From JAAFIP01 sp043774625 (GTDB lineage Bacteria > Pseudomonadota > Gammaproteobacteria > Burkholderiales > Burkholderiaceae_C), in assembly GCA_043774625.1 (NCBI GenBank), contig JAYVTG010000054.1, forward strand, positions 6,781 through 70,780: a stretch of 64,000 nt of DNA, written 5' to 3'. The translations under genes were made by a program, and so were the position numbers. The notes below the pieces were generated by a model. The model saw only the letters and a program-made list of their open reading frames with translations. It had not been told where the DNA came from and searched no databases. Positions 16,532 to 24,324 of the stretch are shown here, piece after piece. How positions within the stretch are numbered: position 1 is the first letter of the stretch; the number at the start of each line of letters is the position of its first letter.

Positions 16532-17130
16532 AAACGGGTTATTTCACGCTTGATGCCAGCAATATCGGCATCGTTGCGGGCAATAGTGGCTTTGAGTTCA
16601 GCCACGCGGTCAATGTACTTCTGGTTGTTGCGTGCCTCGCTGCCCTGCTTATCTGGCTCGCCGTTGTTGTATTCTTTCAGCAGCTCGTTTTGTTTAGATT
16701 CTGCTTTTTTCAGCTCGGTTTCCAAAATGGCACGTGAGTCGCTGTCGCGGGCGCGCTGTTCGGGCGCGTCAATTCGGCTACCAGCTTGTGGAGCGGTAGC
16801 CACCTTGACGGGCGCAGTCGAAGGCACATTGGAACTACTCTGCACCTTGGTGCCTTCAACCACGGTGACATTGCCACCCACCAGAGGCGTGCAACCCAAG
16901 CGGGCAGCCTCTACCTTGTCGTTCGTATACGGTGTAATGCCATTGGACGTAGGGCACTTGAAGATGGCTTGTGCATGCGCCTGGGTGGACAGCATCCACA
17001 CGGCGGCTATTAGTAAGGGCGCTACTAAAAATGTAGCTGCCTTGGCCAGGGCAAGTTTGCGCTGCGCGCGCTGGGCTTGCAAAGACAGTGGGCGACGATG
17101 GGTCAGTTCAATGGTTTTCAGATTCAGCAT
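16522..17130 (-). CDS. DUF4124-type protein with N-terminal membrane anchor
   Basis: About 202 residues from the ATG at 17130, which has GGAGG 6 nt upstream (a TTG at 17142 is less likely). One hydrophobic segment at about residues 30-52 (LLIAAVWMLSTQAHAQ) is a signal anchor or signal peptide. It is followed by the DUF4124-like stretch AIFKCPTSNGITPYTNDK with Cys residues. The C-terminal half is charged and coiled-coil-like (ELKKAESKQNELLKEYNNG). This looks like an envelope protein of unknown role. The final residues and stop fall in a repeat copy. A half-copy-like stretch (GCTACTAAAAATGTAGCTGC) also occurs inside the membrane segment near 17020-17040. Confidence 0.75.
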   Translation of the reverse strand: MLNLKTIELTHRRPLSLQAQRAQRKLALAKAATFLVAPLLIAAVWMLSTQAHAQAIFKCPTSNGITPYTNDKVEAARLGCTPLVGGNVTVVEGTKVQSSSNVPSTAPVKVATAPQAGSRIDAPEQRARDSDSRAILETELKKAESKQNELLKEYNNGEPDKQGSEARNNQKYIDRVAELKATIARNDADIAGIKREITRLPK

Positions 17131-17211
17131 GGCAACCTCCAAGACAAAAATATCTAGGAACGATTTGCTAGTATGACGTAAATTCTCAGAAACATCAAAT
17201 AACCCATTGAT

Positions 17212-17247
17212 ACAAAAAGAAAAAGGACGATTATTACCGTCCTTTTT
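17212..17247 (-). terminator. Intrinsic terminator downstream of glnA
   Basis: AAAAGGACG and CGTCCTTTT form a 9-bp stem with an 8-nt loop. On the reverse strand it is followed by a U-rich run (TTTTTCTTTTTG). It lies 49 bp after the glnA stop. Confidence 0.88.
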
Positions 17248-17250
17248 GAG

Positions 17251-17279
17251 CCACAGGCTGTATGCGAATACAGCCGTGG
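17251..17279 (-). other. GNRA-capped hairpin in the glnA 3' region
   Basis: GGCTGTAT-GCGA-ATACAGCC is a perfect 8-bp stem with a GCGA tetraloop, extended by CCAC/GTGG around a bulged A. It sits between the glnA stop and its terminator, so it would be in the glnA 3' UTR. Confidence 0.7.
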
Positions 17280-17295
17280 AAGAGTACTACCTGGC

Positions 17296-18711
17296 TTACA
17301 GCGAGTAGTACATGTCGAATTCGATCGGGTGCGTTGCTTGGCGCAGGCGGGTGACTTCACCCATCTTCAGCTCAATGTACGCGTCCAGCATGCTGTCAGA
17401 AAACACGCCGCCTTTGGTCAGGAAGCCGCGGTCTGCGTTCAGGCAGTCCAGCGCCTGGTCCAGGCTGTGGCAAACGGTAGGTATTTTTGCGTCTTCTTCG
17501 GGCGGCAGATGGTACAAGTCTTTGGTAGCGGCTTCGCCGGGGTGAATTTTGTTTTCCACACCGTCCAAGCCAGCCATCATCAACGCGGTAAAACCCAGGT
17601 ACGGGTTCATCAGTGGGTCTGGAAAGCGCGCCTCGATGCGGCGGCTTTTCGGGTTGGCCACATACGGAATGCGGATGGAAGCAGAACGGTTTTTGGCAGA
17701 GTAGGCCAATTTGACCGGAGCCTCATAGCCTGGAACCAAGCGCTTGTAGCTGTTGGTGCCGGGGTTGGTGATGGCGTTCAATGCTCGGGCATGCTTGATG
17801 ATGCCGCCCACGTAATACAGCGCAAAATCGCTCAAGCCTGCATAGCCGTCACCAGCAAACAGGTTTTTGCCGTCTTTCCAGATGGACTGGTGCACGTGCA
17901 TGCCGCTGCCGTTGTCGCCAACGATAGGTTTTGGCATGAAGGTGGCTGTTTTGCCATAAGCGTGGGCCACGTTTTGCACCACATACTTGAGCATTTGCGT
18001 CCAGTCGGCGCGCTGCACCAGGGTGCTGAACTTGGTGCCAATTTCGTTTTGGCCAGCGCCCGCCACTTCGTGGTGGAACACTTCAACCGGGATGCCCAAG
18101 GATTCGAGAATCAGGGACATTTCAGCCCGCATGTCTTGCGTGCTGTCAACAGGTGGCACGGGGAAGTAGCCGCCCTTGACGGTGGGACGGTGGCCCTTGT
18201 TGCCGCCTTCCATTTTCTTGCCGCTGTTCCACGGTGCTTCGCCTTCGTCGATCTTGAAGAAGGTGCCCGACATATCGGTAGCCCAGCGCACGTCGTCAAA
18301 GATGAAAAATTCTGGCTCGGGGCCAAAGAAGGCAGTGTCGCCCAGACCAGAAGCCTTGAGGTAAGCCTCGCCGCGCTTGGCAATCGAGCGTGGGTCGCGG
18401 TCGTAGGCTTTGCCGTCAGCAGGCTCTACGACGTCACAGCTCATGAACATCGTAGTTTCTTCAAAGAAAGGGTCGATGTTGGCGGTGTTGGCGTCGGGCA
18501 TGAGTTGCATGTCAGAGGCTTCAATGCCCTTCCAGCCAGCAATGGATGAACCGTCGAACGCGTGGCCTGCGGTGAACTTGTCTTCGTCAAAGTGGGACAC
18601 AGGCACGGTGACGTGCTGTTCTTTGCCACGGGTGTCGGTGAAGCGGAAGTCAACAAACTTGACTTCGTTGTCCTTCACCATTTTCATTACGTCTGCGACG
18701 GTCTTGGCCAT
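17296..18711 (-). CDS. glnA: Glutamine synthetase, type I
   Basis: GlnA of 471 residues, the normal length for the dodecameric bacterial enzyme that makes glutamine from glutamate, ammonia and ATP. Key segments are FDGSSIAGWKGI, FFGPEPEFFIF, GAGQNEIGTKF, NGSGMHVHQS and the adenylylation site DLYHLPPEE (Tyr400), implying control by GlnE. RBS AGGAG is 6 nt before the ATG. A sigma-54 promoter lies about 60 bp upstream, and the ntrB-ntrC genes lie just downstream on the same strand, separated by the DUF4124 gene. This is consistent with nitrogen-starvation induction. Confidence 0.98.
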   Translation of the reverse strand: MAKTVADVMKMVKDNEVKFVDFRFTDTRGKEQHVTVPVSHFDEDKFTAGHAFDGSSIAGWKGIEASDMQLMPDANTANIDPFFEETTMFMSCDVVEPADGKAYDRDPRSIAKRGEAYLKASGLGDTAFFGPEPEFFIFDDVRWATDMSGTFFKIDEGEAPWNSGKKMEGGNKGHRPTVKGGYFPVPPVDSTQDMRAEMSLILESLGIPVEVFHHEVAGAGQNEIGTKFSTLVQRADWTQMLKYVVQNVAHAYGKTATFMPKPIVGDNGSGMHVHQSIWKDGKNLFAGDGYAGLSDFALYYVGGIIKHARALNAITNPGTNSYKRLVPGYEAPVKLAYSAKNRSASIRIPYVANPKSRRIEARFPDPLMNPYLGFTALMMAGLDGVENKIHPGEAATKDLYHLPPEEDAKIPTVCHSLDQALDCLNADRGFLTKGGVFSDSMLDAYIELKMGEVTRLRQATHPIEFDMYYSL

Positions 18712-18769
18712 CAGATGCTCCTGGTTGGATGGTTGTTAAACTGGTTTTTTGAGGTTAGCTCGCACTTGT

Positions 18770-18789
18770 GATGCACTTTTTGTGCCAAA
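18770..18789 (-). promoter_or_regulatory. Sigma-54 promoter of glnA
   Basis: On the reverse strand TTGGCACAAAAAGTGCATC matches the -24/-12 consensus, with GG (18785-18786) and GC (18773-18774) separated by exactly 10 nt. It predicts a leader of about 50 nt. I did not find a convincing NtrC dyad in the next 200 bp upstream. Confidence 0.8.
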
Positions 18790-18912
18790 GTGGGGATTAC
18801 CCAAACACTCGATTGTGCGCGATTTTTGGGATGGGATGGGAAGGTGGTGGCTTAATTTCTTTGGATATTGACAGCCAAGTTTGGTTTGCTTCGCCTAGTC
18901 CGGCATGGTTGC

Positions 18913-18949
18913 GGTTTTACAAAGCCCATGCAGCGGGCTTCGTAAAACC
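18913..18949. other. Strong hairpin between the CinA-like gene and glnA
   Basis: GGTTTTAC-A-AAGCCC pairs with GGGCTT-C-GTAAAACC, 14 of 15 positions, with a 7-nt loop. No U-run follows on either strand. It may stop or process the upstream CinA-like transcript, or act in glnA control. Apart from this and the sigma-54 promoter the 306-bp gap holds nothing I recognise. Confidence 0.6.
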
Positions 18950-19017
18950 AAACAATTGTGTTCTGACCCTATTTAATTGCTATTTAATTAACTTCAATGC
19001 ACCAAAATAAGGCAATA

Positions 19018-19884
19018 CTAACGCACCAACTCGGGACCCGTTTTTGCACCAAATTTGTGCAGTCCTGCAAGCATCTCTGGATAGGCCAAGTCCACGTCGC
19101 CAGGAGCGCCTTTCACACCCAGTTCGATGTGCCGCCCATATTGCGGATGGTCCACACTGGGCAGGCTGAACACTTTCACTCCCTTGTGGCGCTCTTCCAG
19201 GTCCACCATCAGGGGCGTTAAGGCCGCCTCCATCGCACCAAAAACGATGATCGACTTTTCTACGTAGGCAGCTTTGCGGTGCAGGTGCGGGTACAGGGTG
19301 TCCAGCACCCATTCCACCATCGGCCAAGCCATCACGGGAAAACCGGGGACAAAGTGCACCGTGCCCTTGTGCCGTGCTTCTGCCCCTGCCACTGCCCCAG
19401 CCGCAGGGTGCGCAGTTAAACCCAAACAGCTAAAGCCGGCAATTTTGTTGTAGGGGTTGGGAATGAGCTGTGCGCTGGCCGGAAAAACGCCCATGTTCAG
19501 GCGGTGGATATTGTCGGGATGGTTGGGCTCGTACACCGTGCCCTGCTCTTTGGCCAGGTCTTGCATGCGCTGGCGAATCAGCGCCTCTGCGCCGGGGTGC
19601 AAGCACAGCTCGGCACCCAGCGCCTTGGCTGCGCACTGGCGGGTATGGTCATCGGGCGTGGCACCTATGCCGCCGGTGCTAAAAACAATGTCGCCGCCGT
19701 CAAAAGCGCGCTTGAGGGTCGCGGTAATACGCGCCGGGTCGTCGCCAACGTATTCGGCCCAAGCCAGGGGAATGCCGCGTGCGCTGAGCAGCTCAATGAC
19801 TTTGCTTAAATGCTTGTCTTGGCGCTTGCCCGAGAGGATTTCGTCACCGACGATGATGAGGCCAAAGTGAAGTGCTGTTGTCAT
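19018..19884 (-). CDS. CinA-type molybdopterin-binding domain protein
   Basis: A 288-residue protein whose first 170 residues form a MoCF/CinA-N domain: FGLIIVGDEILSGKRQDKH, then VFSTGGIGATPDDHTRQ. It lacks the C-terminal CinA amidase domain (PncC), so it resembles the stand-alone N-terminal form. In CinA proteins this domain is linked to ADP-ribose or pyridine nucleotide turnover; the role here is not established. The gene lies 25 bp after the EI24 gene on the same strand, and is probably co-transcribed with it. Confidence 0.85.
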   Translation of the reverse strand: MTTALHFGLIIVGDEILSGKRQDKHLSKVIELLSARGIPLAWAEYVGDDPARITATLKRAFDGGDIVFSTGGIGATPDDHTRQCAAKALGAELCLHPGAEALIRQRMQDLAKEQGTVYEPNHPDNIHRLNMGVFPASAQLIPNPYNKIAGFSCLGLTAHPAAGAVAGAEARHKGTVHFVPGFPVMAWPMVEWVLDTLYPHLHRKAAYVEKSIIVFGAMEAALTPLMVDLEERHKGVKVFSLPSVDHPQYGRHIELGVKGAPGDVDLAYPEMLAGLHKFGAKTGPELVR

Positions 19885-19909
19885 GTTTGTCTGAGCATCC
19901 GTCTATCTG

Positions 19910-20884
19910 TCAGGGTTTGGCGTCTGGAACGGCGTTGGGCGGCATCGGCGGGCTGCTGGATGCTGCTGAAGAGCCATTTTGGCTATTTGCCAGCGTCGGA
20001 TATGCGTGAGCAGCTATTACTTCTGTAGCATCCTGTATGGGTTCGGCAGACCCAAAGCGTGGCGCAGCGGGAGCCACTTGCGCCGCAGACTTGTCTGCCC
20101 GCATCTTGCCCAGCGCCGCCAGACAATAGTGCGCAAACCACAGCGACGAGAAGGCAAACACCAGGGTGTAGACCCAAATCGCCACGGTCACCAAAATCGG
20201 CGCAAACACCAAAAACATCACGCCTGACGCCCACAGCAGCGTAGGCGCAGCGCCCAAGTAGCCCGCCATCACGCCCATGGCCAGCAGAGTGCTGCGGTGC
20301 TCTTTGAGTAAAGCGCGCCGTTCGTCGGCACTGGCATGGTCTGCCAGCGCGTCATAGGCCATGACGCGGTACGTGAGCCAGCCCCAAATCAGCGGCGGCA
20401 AAATCAATACCAGCGGGGGAATGAGCCATAAGGGGATAGACGCTATCAAGGCAATCAAAGCCACCATCGTCGAACCCAGCGACCAGAACAGACTCATGAA
20501 AAGCGAGCCACCCTTCTTGCGCTCCAGCTTGCTAAAGCGCCGCTCGGCCACCATCGACACCATGGCCGGTGTCATCATCAGCGCCACCACCATCAGCGAG
20601 CCGATCACCAAAAACGGGGTAGCCAGCGCCACAATAATCAGCGGCGCAAGCGCCGCCTTGAGCTTGCCAAAACCCATACTGTCCAGCCCGCCGGTAATGC
20701 GCGTCATCCAGTCGCTGGCGTTCAGCCAGGTGTTGACAATATCGAGCGCAAAATCCCAAAAAAAGTACCCCGCCCCCAAAGCCAGCGCCACCATGATGGC
20801 CAGCGGCAAGAACGACAAGGCAATCACCCGGGGGTGAATGCAGTAGGCGGCAGCCCGCCAGAAGGAGTCCATGAGTAAACGCAT
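19910..20884 (-). CDS. EI24 domain membrane protein
   Basis: A 324-residue inner-membrane protein of the EI24/CysZ-like superfamily, with about six hydrophobic segments up to residue 255 (for example ALSFLPLAIMVALALGAGYF and ASIPLWLIPPLVLILPPLIW). The C-terminal 75 residues are a hydrophilic Ala/Pro/Ser tail that carries an in-frame repeat copy (ATEVIAAHAYPTLA, residues 286-299). EI24 proteins are poorly characterised in bacteria, though CysZ transports sulfate. The exact start is unclear: ATG at 20884 has GGAG too close, and ATG at 20872 has it rather far. Confidence 0.8.
   Translation of the reverse strand: MRLLMDSFWRAAAYCIHPRVIALSFLPLAIMVALALGAGYFFWDFALDIVNTWLNASDWMTRITGGLDSMGFGKLKAALAPLIIVALATPFLVIGSLMVVALMMTPAMVSMVAERRFSKLERKKGGSLFMSLFWSLGSTMVALIALIASIPLWLIPPLVLILPPLIWGWLTYRVMAYDALADHASADERRALLKEHRSTLLAMGVMAGYLGAAPTLLWASGVMFLVFAPILVTVAIWVYTLVFAFSSLWFAHYCLAALGKMRADKSAAQVAPAAPRFGSAEPIQDATEVIAAHAYPTLANSQNGSSAASSSPPMPPNAVPDAKP
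19989..20029 (-). repeat. 41-bp dispersed repeat, in-frame in EI24 protein tail
   Basis: Copy in sense orientation of the gene, encoding ATEVIAAHAYPTLA in the C-terminal disordered tail. Confidence 0.85.
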
Positions 20885-20907
20885 GGCTCCAAGGATACCT
20901 CATGAAG

Positions 20908-20939
20908 AAAACCCTGCCAGCACTGGCTGACAGGGTTTT
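20908..20939 (-). terminator. Intrinsic terminator after the glycerophosphodiesterase gene
   Basis: AAAACCCTG...CAGC pairs with GCTG...CAGGGTTTT, about 13 bp with one mismatch. On the reverse strand it ends in TTTTCTTC. Located 52 bp after the gene end and upstream of the EI24 gene. Confidence 0.85.
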
Positions 20940-20990
20940 GCTGCGCTCAAAAAAACTGCAAAAACGTAGGTGCAAGCTGCACCAAGCGCC

Positions 20991-22276
20991 TTACTTGATC
21001 CCCATACAGTTGGCGTAAAACGTTACCGTGCCGGGCCAGTCGCTGAAAATGCCCAAAATACCCACCTGCTTAGCCAGCGCGTCCAGCACACGCATCATGT
21101 CGCCTTCTCGCGTGATGGCGGAGTCGAAGCTTTGGTAGTAGAAACCGTTGTTGCCGTCAGCCAAAATACCAGAGCGCTCCAGCGTCCAGGTGATGATGTC
21201 TAGCCCGGCGGCTTTTGCGTTTTTGGCGTAGTCTGAGGCCAGCAGGTTGCCCGCACTGTCAGCGGTCAACAGCCCAAAGATGGGGGCGCCACAATATTAA
21301 TGCCCTGGCTTTTGTAGCTGGCCAACTGCGCAAAGCCTGGCAGTTCAGCCACGGTGTTGGCATCGTCAAGGTACACGGCTTGTTTGCCAAAGTTCGGCTC
21401 GTTGCGCACCCAGTACAAAATGTCATTGATGTCAAACGACTGCGCCCAGACCCGTTTGGGAGACACTCCCGCTTGTTTGTATTCGTCGATCATTTTTTGC
21501 GCATAGGCTTGCTGGCTAAAGCCGTCAAACGGCATGGTCACGGCGGGGCTTTTCAGCTCTGGCGTCATCTTCACACCCAGGCTCTTGAAGAGTGCAATGC
21601 TGTCCTTATGCGACATCAGCGTGCCGCTGCTGGGGCCAGAGTACAGATCGGTACGCCAATTTGCTGTGCCGTTTTGGAACTGCGCGACGGTTTGGGCCGC
21701 AGGGTTAAAACCGTCCATCTTGCCACGCAGAGTTTTGAACTCGGCCAGCGTGATATCACTGGTGCGGCATTCGGCTGTGGCGGGCGTCAGCACCTTGCCG
21801 GTGGCGTCCAGAACGGCTGGCGTAAATGGCTTGGTGCAGCGGCCTGCCAGCGGCGTTACCAAAATATTGGTTGAGGTGTGCAAGTCATTTTGGGCATGCC
21901 TGCACACCAGCTCTTTGTCCTTGGTAAACGTCACATCGCATTCGACAATGCCAGCGCCCATACGCGCCGCCGCTTCGTAGGACTCTTTGGTGTGCTCTGG
22001 AAACTGCATGGCGGCACCCCGGTGGCCGATGGAAAAATCGCTCGGCTGAAACGTAGAGCGGTTGGCAGCGCAGGCCTGTAGCTGCGTCTTCAATGGGCTG
22101 GGCTTCATATCGTTGACCAAAAAGAACGGACGCGGGCCCATTTGCACACTGGGTCCTCGCCCCTCACCCCTGCCCTCACCCCGCCCACGCGAATAGTCAT
22201 CAGAGTCCGCAAAGGCCATGCCGGACAAAACAGTACCGAGGCCAGCCAGGACTATCGTAAAAATCGTACGTCGCAT
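20991..22276 (-). pseudogene. Glycerophosphodiester phosphodiesterase, frameshifted
   Basis: Two reverse frames together make one GDPD protein. Part 1 (21266-22276, 336 aa) starts with a signal peptide (ATG with GGAG 5 nt upstream), then FSIGHRGAAMQFPEHTKESYEAA, GIVECDVTFTKDKELVCRH and the metal-binding region; it ends in an aberrant SLGC. Part 2 (20991-21269) resumes with FGLLTADSAGNLLASDYA to the natural end. Adding one C within the C5 run (G5 on the + strand, 21282-21286) restores a continuous IVAPPIFGLLTAD reading. This is a one-base deletion: either a real loss of the C-terminal quarter or a homopolymer sequencing error. The intact protein would be a periplasmic GlpQ-like enzyme of about 430 residues that releases glycerol-3-phosphate. 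Confidence 0.85.
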
Positions 22277-22493
22277 ACAAACTCCTAAATGCAGTGTTGA
22301 AGAATAAGCGTGCTGGCAAAGCGGCTAACACGCCGTAGCTACTTTAGGACTGACTTATGACAGCACGGTGACCTGGGGATGTGCTTACGGCCTACGCGCT
22401 TGATTACTCGTTGCAGGTACTTGCTTTCGGAATACTCCTTAAGGGCAAGAAGAATGCGAAAATACAACTTTTGACCTTACAGAGACTTTTTCT

Positions 22494-23598
22494 ATGGACG
22501 CAGAACAAATCAACCTCATCGGCACGCAACTAGCCAGCCTGAAGGAACGCACGCTAGATCTTCGGGGGTATCTTTGACTACGATGGCAAGCAGCGTAAGT
22601 TAGAAGACGTGAACGCCGCGCTGGAAGACCCAGCGGTGTGGAACGACCCCAAGCGGGCGCAAGAATTGGGCAAAGAGAAAAAGGCGCTGGAAGGCGTGGT
22701 GCTGGTGGTCAGCAAGCTGGACAGCGACATTAGCGACAACACCGAGCTGTATGAGATGAGCAAGGAAGACGGCGACCTGGCCGGGCTGGAAACGATTGAG
22801 GCTGAAGTCGCCAAAATTGAAAACATCGTGGCCGGGCTGGAGTTTCGCCGCATGTTTAACCAGCCTGCAGACCCGAGCTTTTGCTTTGTGGACATCAATG
22901 CAGGCGCGGGCGGCACCGAGGCCTGCGACTGGGCCAGCATGCTGCTGCGCCAGTACATTCGCTATGGTGAGCGCAAGGGTTTTAAGGTGATGGTGGAAGA
23001 CGAGACGGCGGGCGATACGGCGGGCATTAAAAGCGCCACCATCAAGGTAGAAGGCGAATACGCCTTTGGCCTGTTGCGCACCGAAACAGGCGTACACCGC
23101 CTGGTGCGCAAGAGCCCGTTTGACTCATCGGGCGGGCGGCATACGTCGTTTGCTTCCGTCTTTGTCTACCCCGAGGTGGACGATTCGATCGAGATCAACA
23201 TCAACCCCGCCGATGTGCGCACCGACACCTACCGCGCCAGCGGTGCGGGTGGCCAGCACATCAACAAAACCGATTCTGCCGTGCGTTTGACGCACTTGCC
23301 CACGGGCATTGTGGTGCAATGCCAGGACGGGCGCAGCCAGCACGGCAACCGCGACATCGCCTGGAAGCGCCTGCGCAGCAAGCTGTATGACTTTGAAATG
23401 CGCAAGCAGCAAGAAGCGCAGCAAAAGCTGGAAGACACCAAGACCGACGTAGGCTGGGGCCACCAGATCCGCTCATATGTGCTGGACCAAAGCCGCATCA
23501 AAGACTTGCGCACCAGTGTCGAAACATCGGCCACGCAAAAGGTGCTGGACGGGGATTTGGACCAGTTTATTGAGGCGTCGCTCAAGCAAGGGGTGTAA
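22494..23598 (+). CDS. prfB: Peptide chain release factor 2, with programmed +1 frameshift
   Basis: RF2 of 367 residues encoded as two frames, 22494-22574 and 22576-23598. After 27 codons the zero frame meets TGA at 22575, within the classic site CGGGGGTATCTTTGAC: an SD-like G run, then CTT-TGA-C. Slippage onto the +1 frame continues with DYDGKQRK. Release-factor marks are the SPF tripeptide in RKSPFDSSG and GGQ in ASGAGGQHINKT (Gln254). The T at 22575 is skipped. This autoregulates RF2 level. The next gene (HAD) starts 3 bp after the stop. Confidence 0.97.
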
Positions 23599-23601
23599 GG
23601 C

Positions 23602-24324
23602 ATGAACGGCAACACCACTTGTACACAAGCCCTGATCTTCGACATGGACGGCACGATGATTGATTCGATGCCCTACCACGCGCAGTCCTGGTTGGTGTTT
23701 GCGCAGCAGCATGGCATTCAGATGGACCTGAAAGAGCTGATGGTGAAAACCACGGGGCGCACGGGGGTGGAATGCATGGGTTTGCTGTTTGGCAGGCCTA
23801 TGTCGGTTGCAGAAGCCACGCCACTGGTGCATGAAAAAGAAGTGATTTACCGCGAGCTGTTTGCGCCGAAATTTAGCGAGGTAAAGGGCTTTAAGGCCTT
23901 TGCTGCCCAGGCGCGGGCACTGGGTTTCAAGATAGGCGTGGGCACGGCGGGTGACAAGCATAATATTGCCTTTGCCATGCAACATTTGCAAATGGAACAT
24001 GCGCCTGAAGTGGTGGTGGGTGGCGACCAGGGTTTGCCTGGCAAGCCTGAGCCTGCTATCTTTTTGGAAGCTGCTCGCGCACTAAATACGCTGGCTACAC
24101 ACTCAATTGTCTTTGAAGACGCGCCTTTTGGCATAGAAGCTGCACGGCGTGCGGGTATGCGGGCGGTAGCGCTGTGCACCAGCCACAGCGCAGACGAACT
24201 GGCTGGGCCACATGTGTTAACTGCAGTGCGGGACTACACTGAACTGCCTGCTGATTTTTTACACCAGTTATTGACCGAACAACAGAGGGGAACACCATGT
24301 TTCGTGAAGGCCCAGCAACGCTGA
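23602..24324 (+). CDS. HAD family phosphatase, beta-phosphoglucomutase-like
   Basis: A 240-residue HAD hydrolase. Motif I is IFDMDGTMIDS, motif II is GVGTAG(D), motif III is GKPEP (Lys) and motif IV is VFEDAPFGIEAA. An alpha-helical cap lies between motif I and II, as in beta-PGM and phosphatase subfamilies. The substrate is unknown. Its 3' end overlaps the start of pepN by 28 bp. A stretch right after motif III matches the 41-bp repeat (AIFLEAARALNTLA), yet is the same length as the normal HAD helix, so it may be a chance match or an overwrite. Confidence 0.9.
   Translation: MNGNTTCTQALIFDMDGTMIDSMPYHAQSWLVFAQQHGIQMDLKELMVKTTGRTGVECMGLLFGRPMSVAEATPLVHEKEVIYRELFAPKFSEVKGFKAFAAQARALGFKIGVGTAGDKHNIAFAMQHLQMEHAPEVVVGGDQGLPGKPEPAIFLEAARALNTLATHSIVFEDAPFGIEAARRAGMRAVALCTSHSADELAGPHVLTAVRDYTELPADFLHQLLTEQQRGTPCFVKAQQR
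24055..24095 (+). repeat. 41-bp repeat-like sequence inside HAD gene
   Basis: At least 28 of 41 bases match the consensus, including the whole GCTGCTCGCGCA core and the ACGCTGGC end. It falls on the conserved HAD motif III helix and could be coincidence. Confidence 0.45.

Noticed and set aside
17329..18549. 406-codon open frame antisense to glnA
   Set aside because: Artefact of codon bias in glnA; no recognisable protein features.
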